A stretch of DNA of 64,000 bases from Tridacna crocea (lineage: Eukaryota > Mollusca > Bivalvia > Cardiida > Cardiidae): NCBI GenBank assembly GCA_943736015.1, contig OX031057.1:56396001-56460000 (forward strand), written 5' to 3'. Shown in pieces: positions 22,269 to 34,300 of the stretch. The notes beneath the pieces are model-generated. The model had not been told where the DNA came from. It saw only the letters and a list, made by a program, of their open reading frames with translations, and ran no database searches. The position numbers were made by a program, and so were the translations under genes. Positions within the stretch are counted from its first letter, which is position 1. Each line of letters opens with the position of its first letter.

Positions 22269-23397
22269 ACATTCAGAAACAAGGTGACCAGGTTTCTTAC
22301 AATAGTTACAAGTGGGTCGAGATAAGGGATATTGACTTTTGGTTTCACTATTAGAATTGGGTTTGGGTGTATTGGATTGAGTGGCATGCCAGATGAATTA
22401 CCAGACATAGATTTATTTTGGGGATGTGAGGAAGTAGGTTTTGGTTTAGCAATAAAAGAAACTTTATGTGTAAGGTAGTAATTATCAGCCAGACGAGCTG
22501 CTTCTTCTAAAGTTTCAACTTGTTTGTCGTCTAAGAATGTCTTAACATCAGATTGAATACAACGTTTGAATTCTTCAACTAACATAAGTTGTCTTAGTTT
22601 ATCATAATTTTGGTCTATTTTCTTAGAACAGCACCATCTATCAAATAACTGTTCCTTGTTTCTGGCAAATTCAACATGAGTCTAGTTAGAATCTTTTTTA
22701 CAATTTCTAAATTTTTGTCTATATGCTTCTGGGACCAGCTCATAACCTTTGAGAATAAGTTCTTTAACAGTCTCATAATGATGACTTTGTTCAACACCTA
22801 GTTGTGTATAAATTTCACGAGCTTTGCCCATCAAAACACTTTGCAGAAGTAAAGTCTAGTGCTCTTTTGGCTAATTTAAATTTTCTGCAACTTTTTCAAA
22901 GTGTAGGAAGTATTTATCAACTTCTTTTTCTTGAAATGGAGGAACAAGCCTAATATGTTTTGTAACATCGAAATTGTATTCAATCTTTTGCTTCGGCTGA
23001 TTTGCTCTTTCTTGCATTTCTATTTCCCTCATTCTTAATTGAAATTCTCTCTCCTTCTCTCTCTCTTCCCTTTCTCTTTCCTTCTCTCTCTCTCTTCCCA
23101 TTCTCTTTCTTTCTCTCTTTCCTGAATTTCTAATTGTCTGATCTGCAATTTTAATTCAAGTTCTTTCGAACTTGAAACTGATTGAACGTCAACTATCACG
23201 GAAAGAGCATTTTCATTAAAAATCTCCTCATCAACAAAATATTGTACCAAAATATTCTTAATGTCATGTTTACGCATTGAAGATTTTATTTCAGACAATT
23301 TATAGTGTTTAGCAAGATTAAGCAAATCAGTCTTTTTACCTAAATTCAATAACTCCACAGACGGTTCAGCCGTAAATTTATCCAAGTCAAAGGACAT
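22265..23397 (-). pseudogene. gag: gag with SAP-like N-terminus and CCHC knuckle, degraded
   Basis: Starts at 23397 (MSFDLDKF). The first ~50 residues (LLNLAKHYKL..., IKNILVQYFVDEE) resemble a SAP-type helix-loop-helix seen in some gypsy Gags. A charged Glu/Arg coiled-coil run follows. The frame shifts within this purine-rich run (about 23035-23100). The capsid-like part (KHIRLVPPFQEKEVDKYFLHFEK) then runs in one frame to ~22400, interrupted by three TAG codons (plus-strand 22871-22873, 22856-22858, 22682-22684). A second shift near 22385-22400 leads to a zinc knuckle, CNYCKKPGHLVSEC, in the pol frame at about 22270-22315. Two of the TAGs sit where Trp is usual in related Gags (NLN-x-PKEH-x). 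Confidence 0.75.
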
Positions 23398-23625
23398 GTT
23401 TGTTTGTTGCTGGATTCAAGTACAAAATTGTACTATAATTACTGATTAGTAAAAATGTAGGCAAAAAAACATTTCAATAAGTGAAAACTAGACTGTCTGT
23501 AAGAAATTTTGACTAACAGGATGTATTAGATTTTATTAAAATTGTGAATAGCAAACGCCTATGTCTTATTTTCCAATCGATGGTTAATCCCAAAAGGAAA
23601 ACGAATGCGTTAGTCTTATTTTCCT

Positions 23626-23643
23626 ATTCCGGACGAGCCCCCA
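23626..23643 (-). other. primer-binding site, tRNA-Pro type
   Basis: Six bases after the 5' LTR end on the minus strand lies TGGGGGCTCGTCCGGAAT. By recollection it matches the 3' end complement of tRNA-Pro at 17 of 18 positions. The TGG start mirrors the CCA tail of a tRNA. Confidence 0.7.
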
Positions 23644-23648
23644 ATTTC

Positions 23649-24208
23649 TTTTACGAGCTAGGCGTAACTAGAAAGTAGAAGCCAGCAACAAACGATAACA
23701 ATTAACAGAATTTATTAATAAAAATATCAAATAATCAGTGACAATTTTGCAATCGTACAAAACAATACCTTAGATGTTAAATACAGAAGACAAATTATTC
23801 CAGTCTTAATTCCAGTCTGATCCTGATCCAAACTGAATGTAATCCAAGCACACGAAATAATCCCCACTTTAGTCTAGTCTGATCCTAATCCAAACTGAAT
23901 GTAATCCAAACACCAATTATATGACACAAACACAAAATAATCCCACTGTAGTCTGGCAATCATGTATTAACTAGTGAACACCGAGATGTAAAAAGCTTTT
24001 CCTTTTATAATAACAGGGAAACTTCCAGAAAATTCATGTAAAAATTAGTTGCATAATTTCTAGTAATCAGATTGTAAAAAGGCCAGGAAACTTCTAGAAC
24101 AATATTCCACAAGAGAGAATCCAGTTCTAAAAATAGCAACAGGGGAAAACTATTCAAAATAAATACACACATGAACAAAGCTAAGAATAACTGGGCATGT
24201 ACATAACA
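23649..24208 (-). repeat. 5' LTR of the Gmr1-like element
   Basis: 560 bp, right on the + strand. Its internal end reads TT where TG/CA is expected, so the terminal CA of the coding strand is mutated here. A TATA-like TTATAAAAGG lies on the minus strand at 24010-24001. Transcription probably starts ~25-30 bp downstream. Confidence 0.85.
24001..24010 (-). promoter_or_regulatory. TATA box of the 5' LTR
   Basis: TTATAAAAGG on the minus strand, also present in the other LTR at about 18070-18079. Confidence 0.5.
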
Positions 24209-24212
24209 ACAT

Positions 24213-24690
24213 TAAGGGGAAGTGTATTGTTTAAGAACCATATCTCTAATCCAACAATTTTTTGAGTTATTGCCCTTTGCAAATTTCAACTTTGGATCTT
24301 ATCTGGGCATAACTTGCAAAGTACCAAAACTAGTAACTTCAAACTTTATGTAGAATAAGATCATCATAAAGCAAAGTGCACTTTAGAAGAACTATAACTT
24401 TATTCCTACTATTTTAAGAGATATTTCCCTTTGTAGAATATAATTTTTCAATTTTTGTCAGGGGCATAACTTCCACAGCATAAAAGCTAGTGACCTCAAA
24501 CTTCATAATACAGATAGACCACATTAAGGTGAAATGCAGAGTACAAGATCCATAAACTTGTATATTCCCCCTAGTTATTTTTTTCAATTTCATTTTTTTT
24601 TTTTTTTTTGTACTAAGCCATTCTGCATTCTGTTTCAAGGAGCATTTTTGTGACAAGGAGCTGGTGGGGGTATGATCACGTTTAGTGATA
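24213..24690. repeat. right part of the ~150-bp tandem-repeat element
   Basis: Units resume after the retrotransposon. The element ends near TGACAAGGAGCTGGTGGGGGTATGATCACG, matching the end of the copy at 15925-16320. Confidence 0.6.
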
Positions 24691-24709
24691 GATCTAGTAT
24701 AATTCTACT

Positions 24710-24933
24710 TTAACTCTTTACCACACGAGAGAATTTTAGACTGGTCCAAATTGAAAGCATTTGCAGACGACAAAATAAAGGTGAGTAAAAAATAGAAATT
24801 TGTTCTTGGAAGGGTAGAAAATACTGTGGGAAAAGGAGAAAATGCTGGTAACCAGCATTTTCTCCTTTCCCATAGGGGTTTCAAAAGGCTTCTTTCTCGG
24901 GCATCAAAAGTAGGGATTGTGTGGTAATGGGGT
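24710..24933 (-). repeat. M1 MITE with the opposite centre base
   Basis: Reverse orientation by its flanks but centre GGTAACC; most reverse copies have GGTTACC. The right end GGTAATGGGGTA has lost the TTAA. Confidence 0.75.
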
Positions 24934-24999
24934 ATCTATAAATTTCTACGAGCGTCTACAACAAATTGGTCAAATTTCCATCTTCATTATGCCCCCTTT

Positions 25000-25680
25000 C
25001 AAAGAAGTGGAGGTATATTGCCTTGCTAATGTCGGTCAGTTGGTTGGTTAGTAGGTCCGTCGGTCGGTCAGTGGACTGACCTTACCTTGTCCGGATCATA
25101 ACTACACACAGAATTGACCTGGCCTTGGTCACATTTAGCACAGACATGTGTCTTGGAGTGCAGATGGTATTTATTTTGAGGTCAATTGGTTAAAGGTCAA
25201 GGTCACAGTGACGTCAACATGTTGATATATAGACCAAACCGTGTCCGGATGATAACTAGACACAGAATTAACTTACATGTAGGTTCCTCAAATTTGGCAC
25301 AGTCTCGGAATGTAGATGATCCTACTTGATTTTGACATGAATCTGTCAAAGGTCAAGGTCACAGTGAATGCCAACATGTTGATATATAGACCAAACCTTG
25401 TCCGGATAACTAGATACAAAATTGACCCAGGTTTGTCAAATTTGGCAGAGGCGCGTGTCTTAGAGTTCAAATGTTCCCTATTTTGATTTTGAGGTCAATC
25501 GGTTAAAGGTCAAGGTCACAGTGACCATCAACATGCTGATGAATAAACCAAACGTTGTCCAGATTGCAACTAGACACAGAATCAACCTAGGTTCCTCAAA
25601 TTTGGCAGAGACATGCATCTCGGAGTGTAGATGATCTCTTTTAACTTTAGATTTTACAGGGCTCATAAGGTAGATGTTCC
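25000..25680. repeat. ~145-bp tandem repeat, about four units
   Basis: A GGTCGGTCAGT head is followed by units sharing GTCCGGAT(C/G)ATAACTA, CACAGAATTGACC, TTAAAGGTCAAGGTCACAGTGA and TCAACATG(T/C)TGAT. Confidence 0.65.
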
Positions 25681-26022
25681 ATGTAACAAAAATCCATTGG
25701 GCTAAAGTGTTGACGAAGGGAAGAAAAAAAAGGTTATCTTTTCAATGAGTATTCTATAAAATGCTGACGTAGACTCCTCTTTCTTCTTCTATACGTTGAT
25801 CAAAGTTTAACCGCCATTTTATCCTTCACAGATTAAGATTAGACGAAAACCCTGTACATAAAATTGCTTCTGATTATAATATTTTACGATGCTTTCTATA
25901 TCATAACTATTATTATTTTGTTTTGTAATCAAAGCGTTGAGAACGCTGATGTGGCATTTGTCAAGAAAGCCATTGTGTGGAATTAATAATTTGAAAACAA
26001 CGGTGCCATAATGGCCCTGGAT
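25681..26022. other. no gene seen
   Basis: Short AT-rich stretch without a recognised repeat or a coding exon with splice sites. Confidence 0.35.
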
Positions 26023-26745
26023 CTCTCACCTGAATCAATAGGCGAAATTCACTCCTCGTGTGTAATTCAATTTCTGACCATTTGTCCGGTCAATCGAGCA
26101 TAAAATGTAGCCCGTAGAGCGACCACAAGGAATTTCCTAAAGTTCACCTAATTTATCACCCGACTGACCCAATTTAGAACTCATCAAAAAATTATCAAGA
26201 CAAACATTCTGAACAAGTTTTCAACTTAATAAAGCAATAAATGTGGCCTCTAGAATGCCAACAAGGTATTTCTTAATTTGACCAAGCGACCTGGTTCATG
26301 ACCCCAGGTGACCCAATTCTACCCTCACTCAACATCTCATCAAGACAAACATTCTGACCAATTTTCTTATTTCCTAAAGTTGACCTAATTTGTAACCCGA
26401 CTGACCCAATTTAGAACTCATTAAAAAATTATAAGGATAATTAGTATGAACAGTTTTCAAGTTCATTGAGAAAGAAATGTAGCCTCTAGACTGCCCACAA
26501 GGAATTTCTTTAATTTGACCTAGTGACCTAGATTATGATCACAGGTGACCCAATTTTGACCTCATCTTAAATATTATCAAGACAAACATCCTGATCAATT
26601 TTCAAGTCAATTGAGCTAAATATTTGGCCTCTAGAGTACCCACAAGGTATAACTTGAACTTGACCTCGAGACCTAGTTTATGACCCCAGGTGACCAAATT
26701 TTAAACTGAGTTAAAATGTCGTGCTCAGGTGGGCTAAAAAGATTT
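26023..26745. repeat. ~170-bp tandem repeat between TCACCTGA-type ends
   Basis: Opens CTCTCACCTGAATC and closes GCTCAGGTGGGC. About four units share GTGACCCAATTT, ATTATCAAGACAAACAT and GGCCTCTAGA(G/C)TGCCCACAAGG. Confidence 0.6.
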
Positions 26746-28950
26746 AAACAGGTTCACTACATACCTAATTACAAAGCTATATACTTTCCAATTTTATAAA
26801 AGAAGAACTTAAAAGTTTTCTTTTTTTGTTCCTTTGTTCGAACTTGTGATCTCCGGAGCGGGGCCAGTTTTGACCCCCAGCGAACAAGCTTGGTAGAGGT
26901 CCACTAGGAGATGCTACATACCAAATATAAAAGCTCAACACCTTCCAGTTTTAGAACCTCCTTTGTCTGTATGTTTGATTTTGTGACCCCTGGGCTGGGG
27001 CCAGTTTTGATCCCAGAGGTATCATATGAACAAAACTGGTAGTGATCCTTTAGGAGATGCTAAATGCCAAGCTCTACGCCTTCAAATTTCAGAGAAAAGG
27101 AATTTTAAAGTTTTCCTTTTTTATTCCTATGTTCGAACTTGTGACCCTGAGGCGTGGCCAGCTTTGACCCAGGGATCAAATGAACAAAATTGGCAGAGGT
27201 CCACTAAGAGATGCTACGTACCAAAAATCACAGCTTTACGCCTTCTAGTTTCAGAAAATATTTTCAAAGATTTTGCTATTTTCAGCTCACCTGAGCCCGA
27301 AGTGCTCATGGTGAGTTTTTGTGATCGCCCAATGTCCGTCGTCCGTCGACCGTCGTCCGTCGTCCACAATTTCTTTAAACATCTTCTCCTCCCAAACCAC
27401 TGGGCCACTCTTGATGAAACTTGGCAGGGATGTTCCTTGGGTAAGGTTCTACCAAATTTGTTCGAGAGATTGAATTCCAGCCATAACTCTGGTTGCCAGT
27501 GCAACCACAAGGAAAAAAAATAGCAAAATCTTTGAAAATCTTCTTCTATGAAACTAGCAGGCGTAGAGCTTTGATATTTGGTATGTAGCATCTCTTAGTA
27601 GCCCTCTACCAAGATTGTTCATATGATGGCCCAGTGCTTTGATATTTGGTATGTAGCATCTCCTAGTGGACCTCTACCAAGAGTGTTCGTATGATGCCCT
27701 TGGGGTCAAAACTGGCCCCGCCCTGGGGTCACAAGTTTGAAACATGGGAATAAAGAAGGAAAACTTTAAAAATCTTCTTCTCTGAAACAAGAAGGAGTAG
27801 CGCTTTGATATTTGGTATGAAGCATCTACTAGTTGACCTCTACCAAGTTTATTCACGTGATGTCCCTGGGTTCCAAACTGGCCCAGCCTCAGGGGTCACA
27901 AGTTCGAAACATAGGAACAAAGAAGGAAAACTTTAAAATTCTTCTCTGAAACTAGGAGAGGCAGAGCTTTGATATTTGGTATGTAGCATTTTCTAGTGGA
28001 CATCCACCAAGATTGTTCGTATGATCCCCATAGGTACAAAACTGGCCCCGCCCCGAGGGTCACAAGTTTGAAACATAGGATCAAAGAAGGAAAACTTTAA
28101 AATTCTTCTTCTATGAAACTAGAAAGGGCAGAGCTTTGATATTTATTATGTAGCATCTCCTAGTGGACCTCTATCAAGATTGTTCATATGATGCCCTTGT
28201 GGTCAAAACTGGCCCCTCCCCGGGGGTCACAAGTTTGGAACATATGAACAAAGAAGGAAAACTTTAAAAATCTTCTTCTCTGAAACTAGAAGGTGCAGAG
28301 CTTTGATATTTGGTAATGTAGTATCTCCTAGTAGACGTCTACGCAGATTATTCATATGATGCCCTTGGGAAAAATACTGATCCCGCCCCGGGGGTCACAA
28401 GTTTGAAACATATGAACAAAGAAGGAAAACTTTAAAATTCTTCTTCTATGAAACTAGAAGAGGCAGAGCTTTGATATTTAGTATGTAGCATCTCCTAGTG
28501 GACCTCTAGCAAGACTGTACATATGATGCCCCTGGGGTCCAAACTGGCCCAGCCTCGGGGGTCACAAGTTTGAAACATAGGAACAAAGAATGAAAAACTT
28601 TTAAAATCTTCTTCTCTGAAACAAGAAGGAGTAGCGCTTTGATATTTGGTATGAAGCATCTGCTAGTTGACCTCTACCAAGTTTGTTCACATGATGTCCC
28701 TGGGGTCCAAACTGGCCAAGCCTCGGGGGTCACAAGTTGGAAACACAGGAACAAAGAAGGAAAACTTTAAAAATATTTTTGTCTGAAACTGGAAATCGTA
28801 GACCTTTGATATTTCATTATGTAGCATCCTTCAGTGGGCCTCTACCAAATACGATACGATGATCTTTTCGGAAAAGAAGAATTTTCATTGTAGACCTTTA
28901 CTGCTTAGTACTCAGGTGAGCGATATAGGACCATCATGGTCCTCTTGTTT
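26746..28950. repeat. ~167-bp repeats in head-to-head arrays
   Basis: 26800-27290 holds about three units in one orientation (GTTCGAACTTGTGA..., GGGGCCAGTTTTGA, GAGATGCTACATACC). After an end-like AGCTCACCTGAGC at about 27284 and a GTCCGTCG-rich head, about seven units at 27590-28800 run in the opposite orientation (GATATTTGGTATGTAGCATCTCCTAG, AAACTGGCCC, CACAAGTTTGAAACAT). The block closes CTCAGGTGAGCGATATAGGACCATCATGGTCC. ORFs here cross the array and are not genes. Confidence 0.65.
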
Positions 28951-29169
28951 TCCTTTCTGTTGCTATGGCAACGAGAGTTCAGGGTGGAATTCAATCTATT
29001 GAACACGTTTAGTAGAACTTCACTAAAGGAACATGTTTTGGACAGACGGACAAATATATGCCGGACAATAACCAATTATAATTCCTCACCTTGGCACTAA
29101 GTGCTCAGGTGAACAAAACAAAGAGAAATGTTATTTAAATATTAACTTGAAAATCAACCTCCTATGCAA

Positions 29170-29430
29170 ATTGTCCGCCCGGGTGGCTCAGTGGTGAGCG
29201 TGTTGGACTCATGACCTGGTGTTTGTGAGTTCGATACCCGATTGAGGCGAACTTTTTTTTCGGCGTATTTTCGCCTCTCACCTCTGATGAAGCATGTGAG
29301 TAAAGTACTCGGTGGCTTTGGATAGAAAGTTGTGTTAGTTCCGGTGTGAGAAAGCCAGGAAACATGTGTGCGTCACCAACCGCCATGGTATGACCTTAGC
29401 TGTTAAAGTGCCCACCAACCAACCTATGCA
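29170..29430 (+). repeat. tRNA-derived SINE
   Basis: The head CCGGGTGGCTCAGTGGTGAGCG is an A box, and GTGAGTTCGATACCC a B box. The body GGTGGCTTTGGATAGAAAGTTGTG ... CCAGGAAACATG ... TATGACCTTAGCTGTTAAAG is shared with the SINE at 2397. Confidence 0.7.
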
Positions 29431-30390
29431 AATTAATATGTCTCTTTGGTTGAAGGGAGATTACTGATGCCTAAGTTTTCATAATTTGTGCTTTTGTGGT
29501 CTCCCTTTGATCTTTCAAGAGGAGTCAGGATGAACGTCCCTTGACGGAAGGATGCATGATGGGTAGATAGAGAAGCCATGCAATTACAATAAATTCTATT
29601 AATTCTTTACCTGGATACTGTGATTTTGGATGTCTTTGGCCGCCAGGATTTAATTCCCAACATCATAATCAAGTTTTGTACCTGAAAATATTCATTCACA
29701 ATCAAATTGGTAGCATGCAATCATGGGATGAATAAGCCCAGGGACGAATTGGTTTTGGAACGAACAACTCCGGAAGCAAAGTAGATAGAAGACAAATTTT
29801 GTGCATATCATTGCGCCAGTAGGAGGCTATGAATAGGTGAAGCTATTTTCAATCAAAAAGAAATATTATTTCAACGATCGATGGCCTTTTGCAGTATATT
29901 TCAAACCGCCATTTCCAATTAAATATATGAGTGCTTTTGAAAAAAAAATTGTCTAGAACAAGTGCGTTTAATTGGGTTTATTTCCTTCGGTTTTGCACAA
30001 AATACCTTACATGATCTTCAGAATTCAATATTGAACATTTATTATTGACCTCATAGTGGCATTGTCTTCGACAAATGCCCAAAAAAGTAGACAATTGCGA
30101 AAACCATTTAGAGGTTGGAAAGCTTGTGATAAACGGAAAGCATAAAAACTTCGTTTGGGAAAATAGAAGGAATCCTGGAAGTTTGACAATTTCGGGGAAC
30201 TAGCCTATTAAAAGATGTTTATTCTTCTGCATTTTTATTGCTATTTGGGAATGATCTATATACTGCAAAAAACCCAGGCTTGATTTTCAAGTAGGTCTGT
30301 TGGAATATTTGAGAAATAGTCACGTGGAGTAATTCTGTCACAACAATACGACATTATTCTGGATGAGCTAAATATTTGTCATCTTCCAAA
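29431..30390. repeat. no gene; includes an inverted copy of 41.1-42.0 kb
   Basis: 29715-30065 read on the minus strand matches pieces of 41080-42010, e.g. ATTTGTCGAAGACAATRCC, TTTGTGCAAAACCGAAGGAA and GCCATCGATYGTTGA. Nothing else recognised. Confidence 0.5.
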
Positions 30391-31256
30391 GAGTGGTGGT
30401 GTTTACAAGTGGTCGTCAAATCAAGTAATGTAGTGATAAGTGTAGATGGAGTTTCCTTTTCAAATATTATATGAACCCTTTTTCTGCCAACGTACCTTAA
30501 AAGCCTTTTGTATACAATGTAGATCAAGAAAAGACTGCACTGAACTTGCAGGCTCATTTTGGATCTCCACTGTCCGATCAAATGAGTATTTTTTTATGGT
30601 TTTAATTTCTTTGAAATGGTAATGCTGGAGAAAATTATATATATATATTTTTTTTTTTCGATTTGAAATGTTTATTTGGATGATGCAGCAGTTTAACTCT
30701 CTTCCATACAATCCCGAGTTTTGAAACCCTGTTAAAGATGGATTTTGAAACCATTGTGGGCAAAGGAGAAAATGCCGGAAACCAGCAATTTCTCTTCCCA
30801 CAGTGTTTTCAATCCTATCCCACAAACAGAAATAGTAATATGAGACACATCTCCAAATGCTTCAAATTTGGTGTGGTCCAAAATGTTTTCGTTTTATGGG
30901 TGGGGTTAAGGGTAAATTCACTCTTGAGATTGGAATGTTGTTGTTCAAGAGGGGTCCTTCCTTTCCAAACCATTACAGAGTGGTTGACTTACCAGTCAAT
31001 CGTCAACAAGAAGATTTTTTATTTTAACTCTTTACCCGCCGAGAAAAAAACTTGCAAACTTGTCCGAATTGGAAACTGTAGCAGATGTCAAATTAAATGT
31101 GGCTCAAATCATGAGATTTGTCTTTTGAAAAGATTGAAAGCATTTAGGAAAAAGGAGAAAAAGCTTGTAACCAGCACTTTATCTTTTTCCCGGTCGGTTT
31201 CCACAAGCTTCTCTGCCTCAGCTATCGCCAAAACTCGGGTTTGTTTAAAAGGTTAA
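30391..31256. repeat. 5' flank of lectin gene 1 with two M1 copies
   Basis: Start of the block duplicated at about 38220 and 53700. A forward M1 (30693-30909) has a diverged core (GCCGGAAACCAGC). A reverse M1 (31024-31256, left end ACCCGCCGA) ends TTAA 53 bp before the lectin start codon. Confidence 0.65.
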
Positions 31257-31309
31257 ACTTCTCACTCACGATTTCACTTGCAGTACCGTGGAGCAACGAT
31301 ACGTTTAAA

Positions 31310-34300
31310 ATGTTCAAGGCTGTAACAAGTATGTATGTGTTGTTGTCACTGGCCATGGGTCAGTGTTCTGGCCTGGGTCAGGAAGGCATGGAACCTAGAT
31401 GTACATCAATGTTCGACTGGGATTACAAGGTCCTTCAAAAGCTTTCTGATCTGGAGTCAGAGATTAAGATATTGAAATCAAAGACTGCACTTTTGCCATC
31501 CCAAGGTAAGGATTTAATTTTTTTGAACTCTCGTTACGCACATAAAAGCAAGAATGCTGCTATTTTAAAGTTATTATTGAGGGAAAATATCTCCTTAGTA
31601 CACAATGTAGATCCAAAATCAGACGGCAACTTCTGTGCGGTCTAATCTTGATCTGCACTGTCTGGCAACGGCCACTGGGTCTCACTTAGGAAGTTAGCAG
31701 CCTTAAGACTCAATTTAGGGAAAAATGTAAAATCCTTAGAATGGTTAGAGATCTTTTTTTTTTCCCGATGATTGATGATAGTAATTTGAAATGGGATTCA
31801 TTCCTTCCACACCGTTGATCATTGTTTCGACGATGGCTATGTAGGAAAGCAGCCAGTGGCTTTGAAAACAAAAATACATGAAAGTATGGATAGGTTGCTT
31901 TTGCTGCAACGGTATGACTAAAATAATGAAAACGGCTTTAAACACCATACATATAATACAAGCGAATTGAATTCTTTATTGCCACAATGGTTGACATGTA
32001 AAATAGCTTTGGTGGACGAAGTAGATCTAGATTAGTCTTCACAAAATGCATTGTCGGATGGGCATACAATGTGCGCTACTTCACCAGAATTACATGTCTT
32101 GAACAAGAGATTTTATTTAAAAGGGTATAAAGCGTCGCTGGAATACAAGAAAACACTGGTAACCAACATTTCCTTCTTTTCCCACGGTTTCTGTAAAAGC
32201 CCTCATCTTCTTGGTCGTAAAATACGGTAAAGTTTGATCAAGGTCCGAGTCAGCAGTAAAGTCTTGAGTGTTACGTTTTCAGGACTGTTTTCACTAGATC
32301 ATCTTCATTCTTAATTAACAATAGGCGAAGGGATGAGGGGCAGGGGGCAAGGACCAGGCACCTAATGTTTGTCGGGGCACAGGCTATCCCCCATTTACGA
32401 TTTTTGTAGTATTTTTGATTGCATTATTATTTAACAGATTCTTTTTAACCCGAAAGACATTTTTTCCCATTTATTTGTTTATCTATCTATCTATCTATCT
32501 TATTGTATTCATTTATTTATTTGAATAAAATCTCCTTTTGATTTTTTTAGCGGCTTTAAGTGTTTAGCGTTTTACCACACAATCTCCTGTATTTAACAAT
32601 GCTAGCGATTATACAGGTTTTGAGAAAACCGTGCAAATAGCAGAAAAGGCTGATAACCAACATTTTCTATTTCATCCTCTATGATTTCTTCTTGTTCAAA
32701 CAAATAATAATTTTCTGTCACTATTACATTTTCCTACAAAAACTATCAATTCGGACAAGTCTAAAATTTTGTTGTCGGTTAAAGAATAACTGCTGCAGTG
32801 CTGTCAGAACTTTGATTTTTGCTTGTTCTCTATTTTCTTGTATGAAGGTGACGATAGCAATTGCAAAGATGGGTGGATTTCCTTCAAAGGAAAATGTTAC
32901 TTCTTCTTGACAGAGAAGAAAACTTACTATGAGGCACAGGTATGAAGTTCAATTTTCAGGTCGTATTCACCAATCTTCCTATACTGCTCTCTAATTCTAC
33001 ATTTAGCAAGTGACGCAGATTTTGATTGGCTAAACTATTTTGTTGAGCCAGTCAGAAATCGCAATACTTACCTGAAGCATTTGGTTCACCAATCAGTAAT
33101 TGCCGTACTTTGAAATTTATTCATGCTTTCTTCTTGAAACTAAGCGTGTTATCACGAGAAGTTGGTGCAAACGGACCTCTGGTTTCCTGCCCTAGCCCAT
33201 ATCACCATTCGTTTTCGATTATTACGCAACTTCATTTCGGTGGTGAATCAGGGCTTTATTTCGATTGATAGATTGATTGATTCATTCATTCATTGCTGTT
33301 TTACTCCGCTTCAACTTCATTATAACGTTAGTCATATCAGGGCGATATTTCACCTACTTATGTATGCTACTGTATCACATGTACTCTGATACCGAGCTAG
33401 GCTCTGAAGTGCCTTGTCCATACGACCAGGTTTTGCAAATAAGGATCGAACAACTTCACCACTGAACCACGCAGGATCCTATGGCTCGATTTATAGATTA
33501 AAGGCCTATGAGCCATGTTCTGGCAAAAGGGGGTTTGATGCATCACCGTGATGTATTATACCAAGCAAGTCATCACATAATTATGGATCCATAAAATCCG
33601 TTTGGTCGAACAACCGACTGAATTTGGAGAAAGAAAAGTCCTTTGACATGCAGAATATTGACCGACAGCAAAAGCTAAAGGTGTCTATCCAGGACTGTCT
33701 GCAAGAATGTGCAGGCTAACAACAGCCGATACTTTTTGCAGATAGATAAAATACCATTTCAATAATACCTGAGGCAGAACAAAAAGAAACTGCAACGTTT
33801 TTACTATTTTATTGTCTCCCTGTCAAACCACAGGTGCCTGGTCACATGTCTGGTATCATATAACCCCTCTATATAAATGTAATATATTTCCGCTTCGGCC
33901 CAGATTAAAAGTGACGTCACTTTAGATAGAATGATGTCGATTTTACCACGCTTTCGTCATACTGTGTTATATAAAACTGAATTCACGTATCATGATAGAA
34001 TCTATCTTCTTCTATTTCAATTTACAGACCTTCTGCGCAGTCCAAGGTGGTAAACTGGCAGAACCATTGACCTTCTGTGAAAACGAATTCATCAAGAGTA
34101 TGGCACGTAAATTCAAAAGTAATTATCATTTACTAAATGCCAAATACTTAAGAACTAATTATGATAGTAACAATAATAAAAAAAGAATGAATGAAAACAA
34201 GGCAATAATGTTTGTGTGTGTGTGGGGGGGGGGGGGGTGTTCATAGAAGATTGTAAAACGTTAGCCCAGTTCTTACATAAACCTTTTACTATACTATCCC

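Larger units (their letters stand above)
17713..24208 (-). mobile_element. LTR retrotransposon, Ty3/gypsy with copia-like pol order (Gmr1-like)
   Basis: The element is 6.5 kb and read on the minus strand. It has near-identical LTRs of 560 and 565 bp with TG...CA ends (TGTTA...TAACA on the coding strand), target duplication ACAT (17709-17712 and 24209-24212), a primer-binding site, a polypurine tract, gag and pol. The pol order is protease, integrase, reverse transcriptase, RNase H. RT sequence and the DX58DX35E integrase point to Ty3/gypsy. Integrase upstream of RT is the exception known from Gmr1-type elements. Gag and pol carry stops and frameshifts, so this copy is probably not autonomous. 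High LTR identity implies a young insertion. No envelope-like ORF is seen. Confidence 0.88.

Noticed and set aside
17713-24208. Endogenous retrovirus with envelope
   Set aside because: No third ORF with signal peptide and TM lies between RNase H and the 3' LTR; only about 250 bp remain there.
27026-27591. 165- and 125-codon ORFs on opposite strands
   Set aside because: They overlap each other and run through the ~167-bp tandem array; chance open frames.
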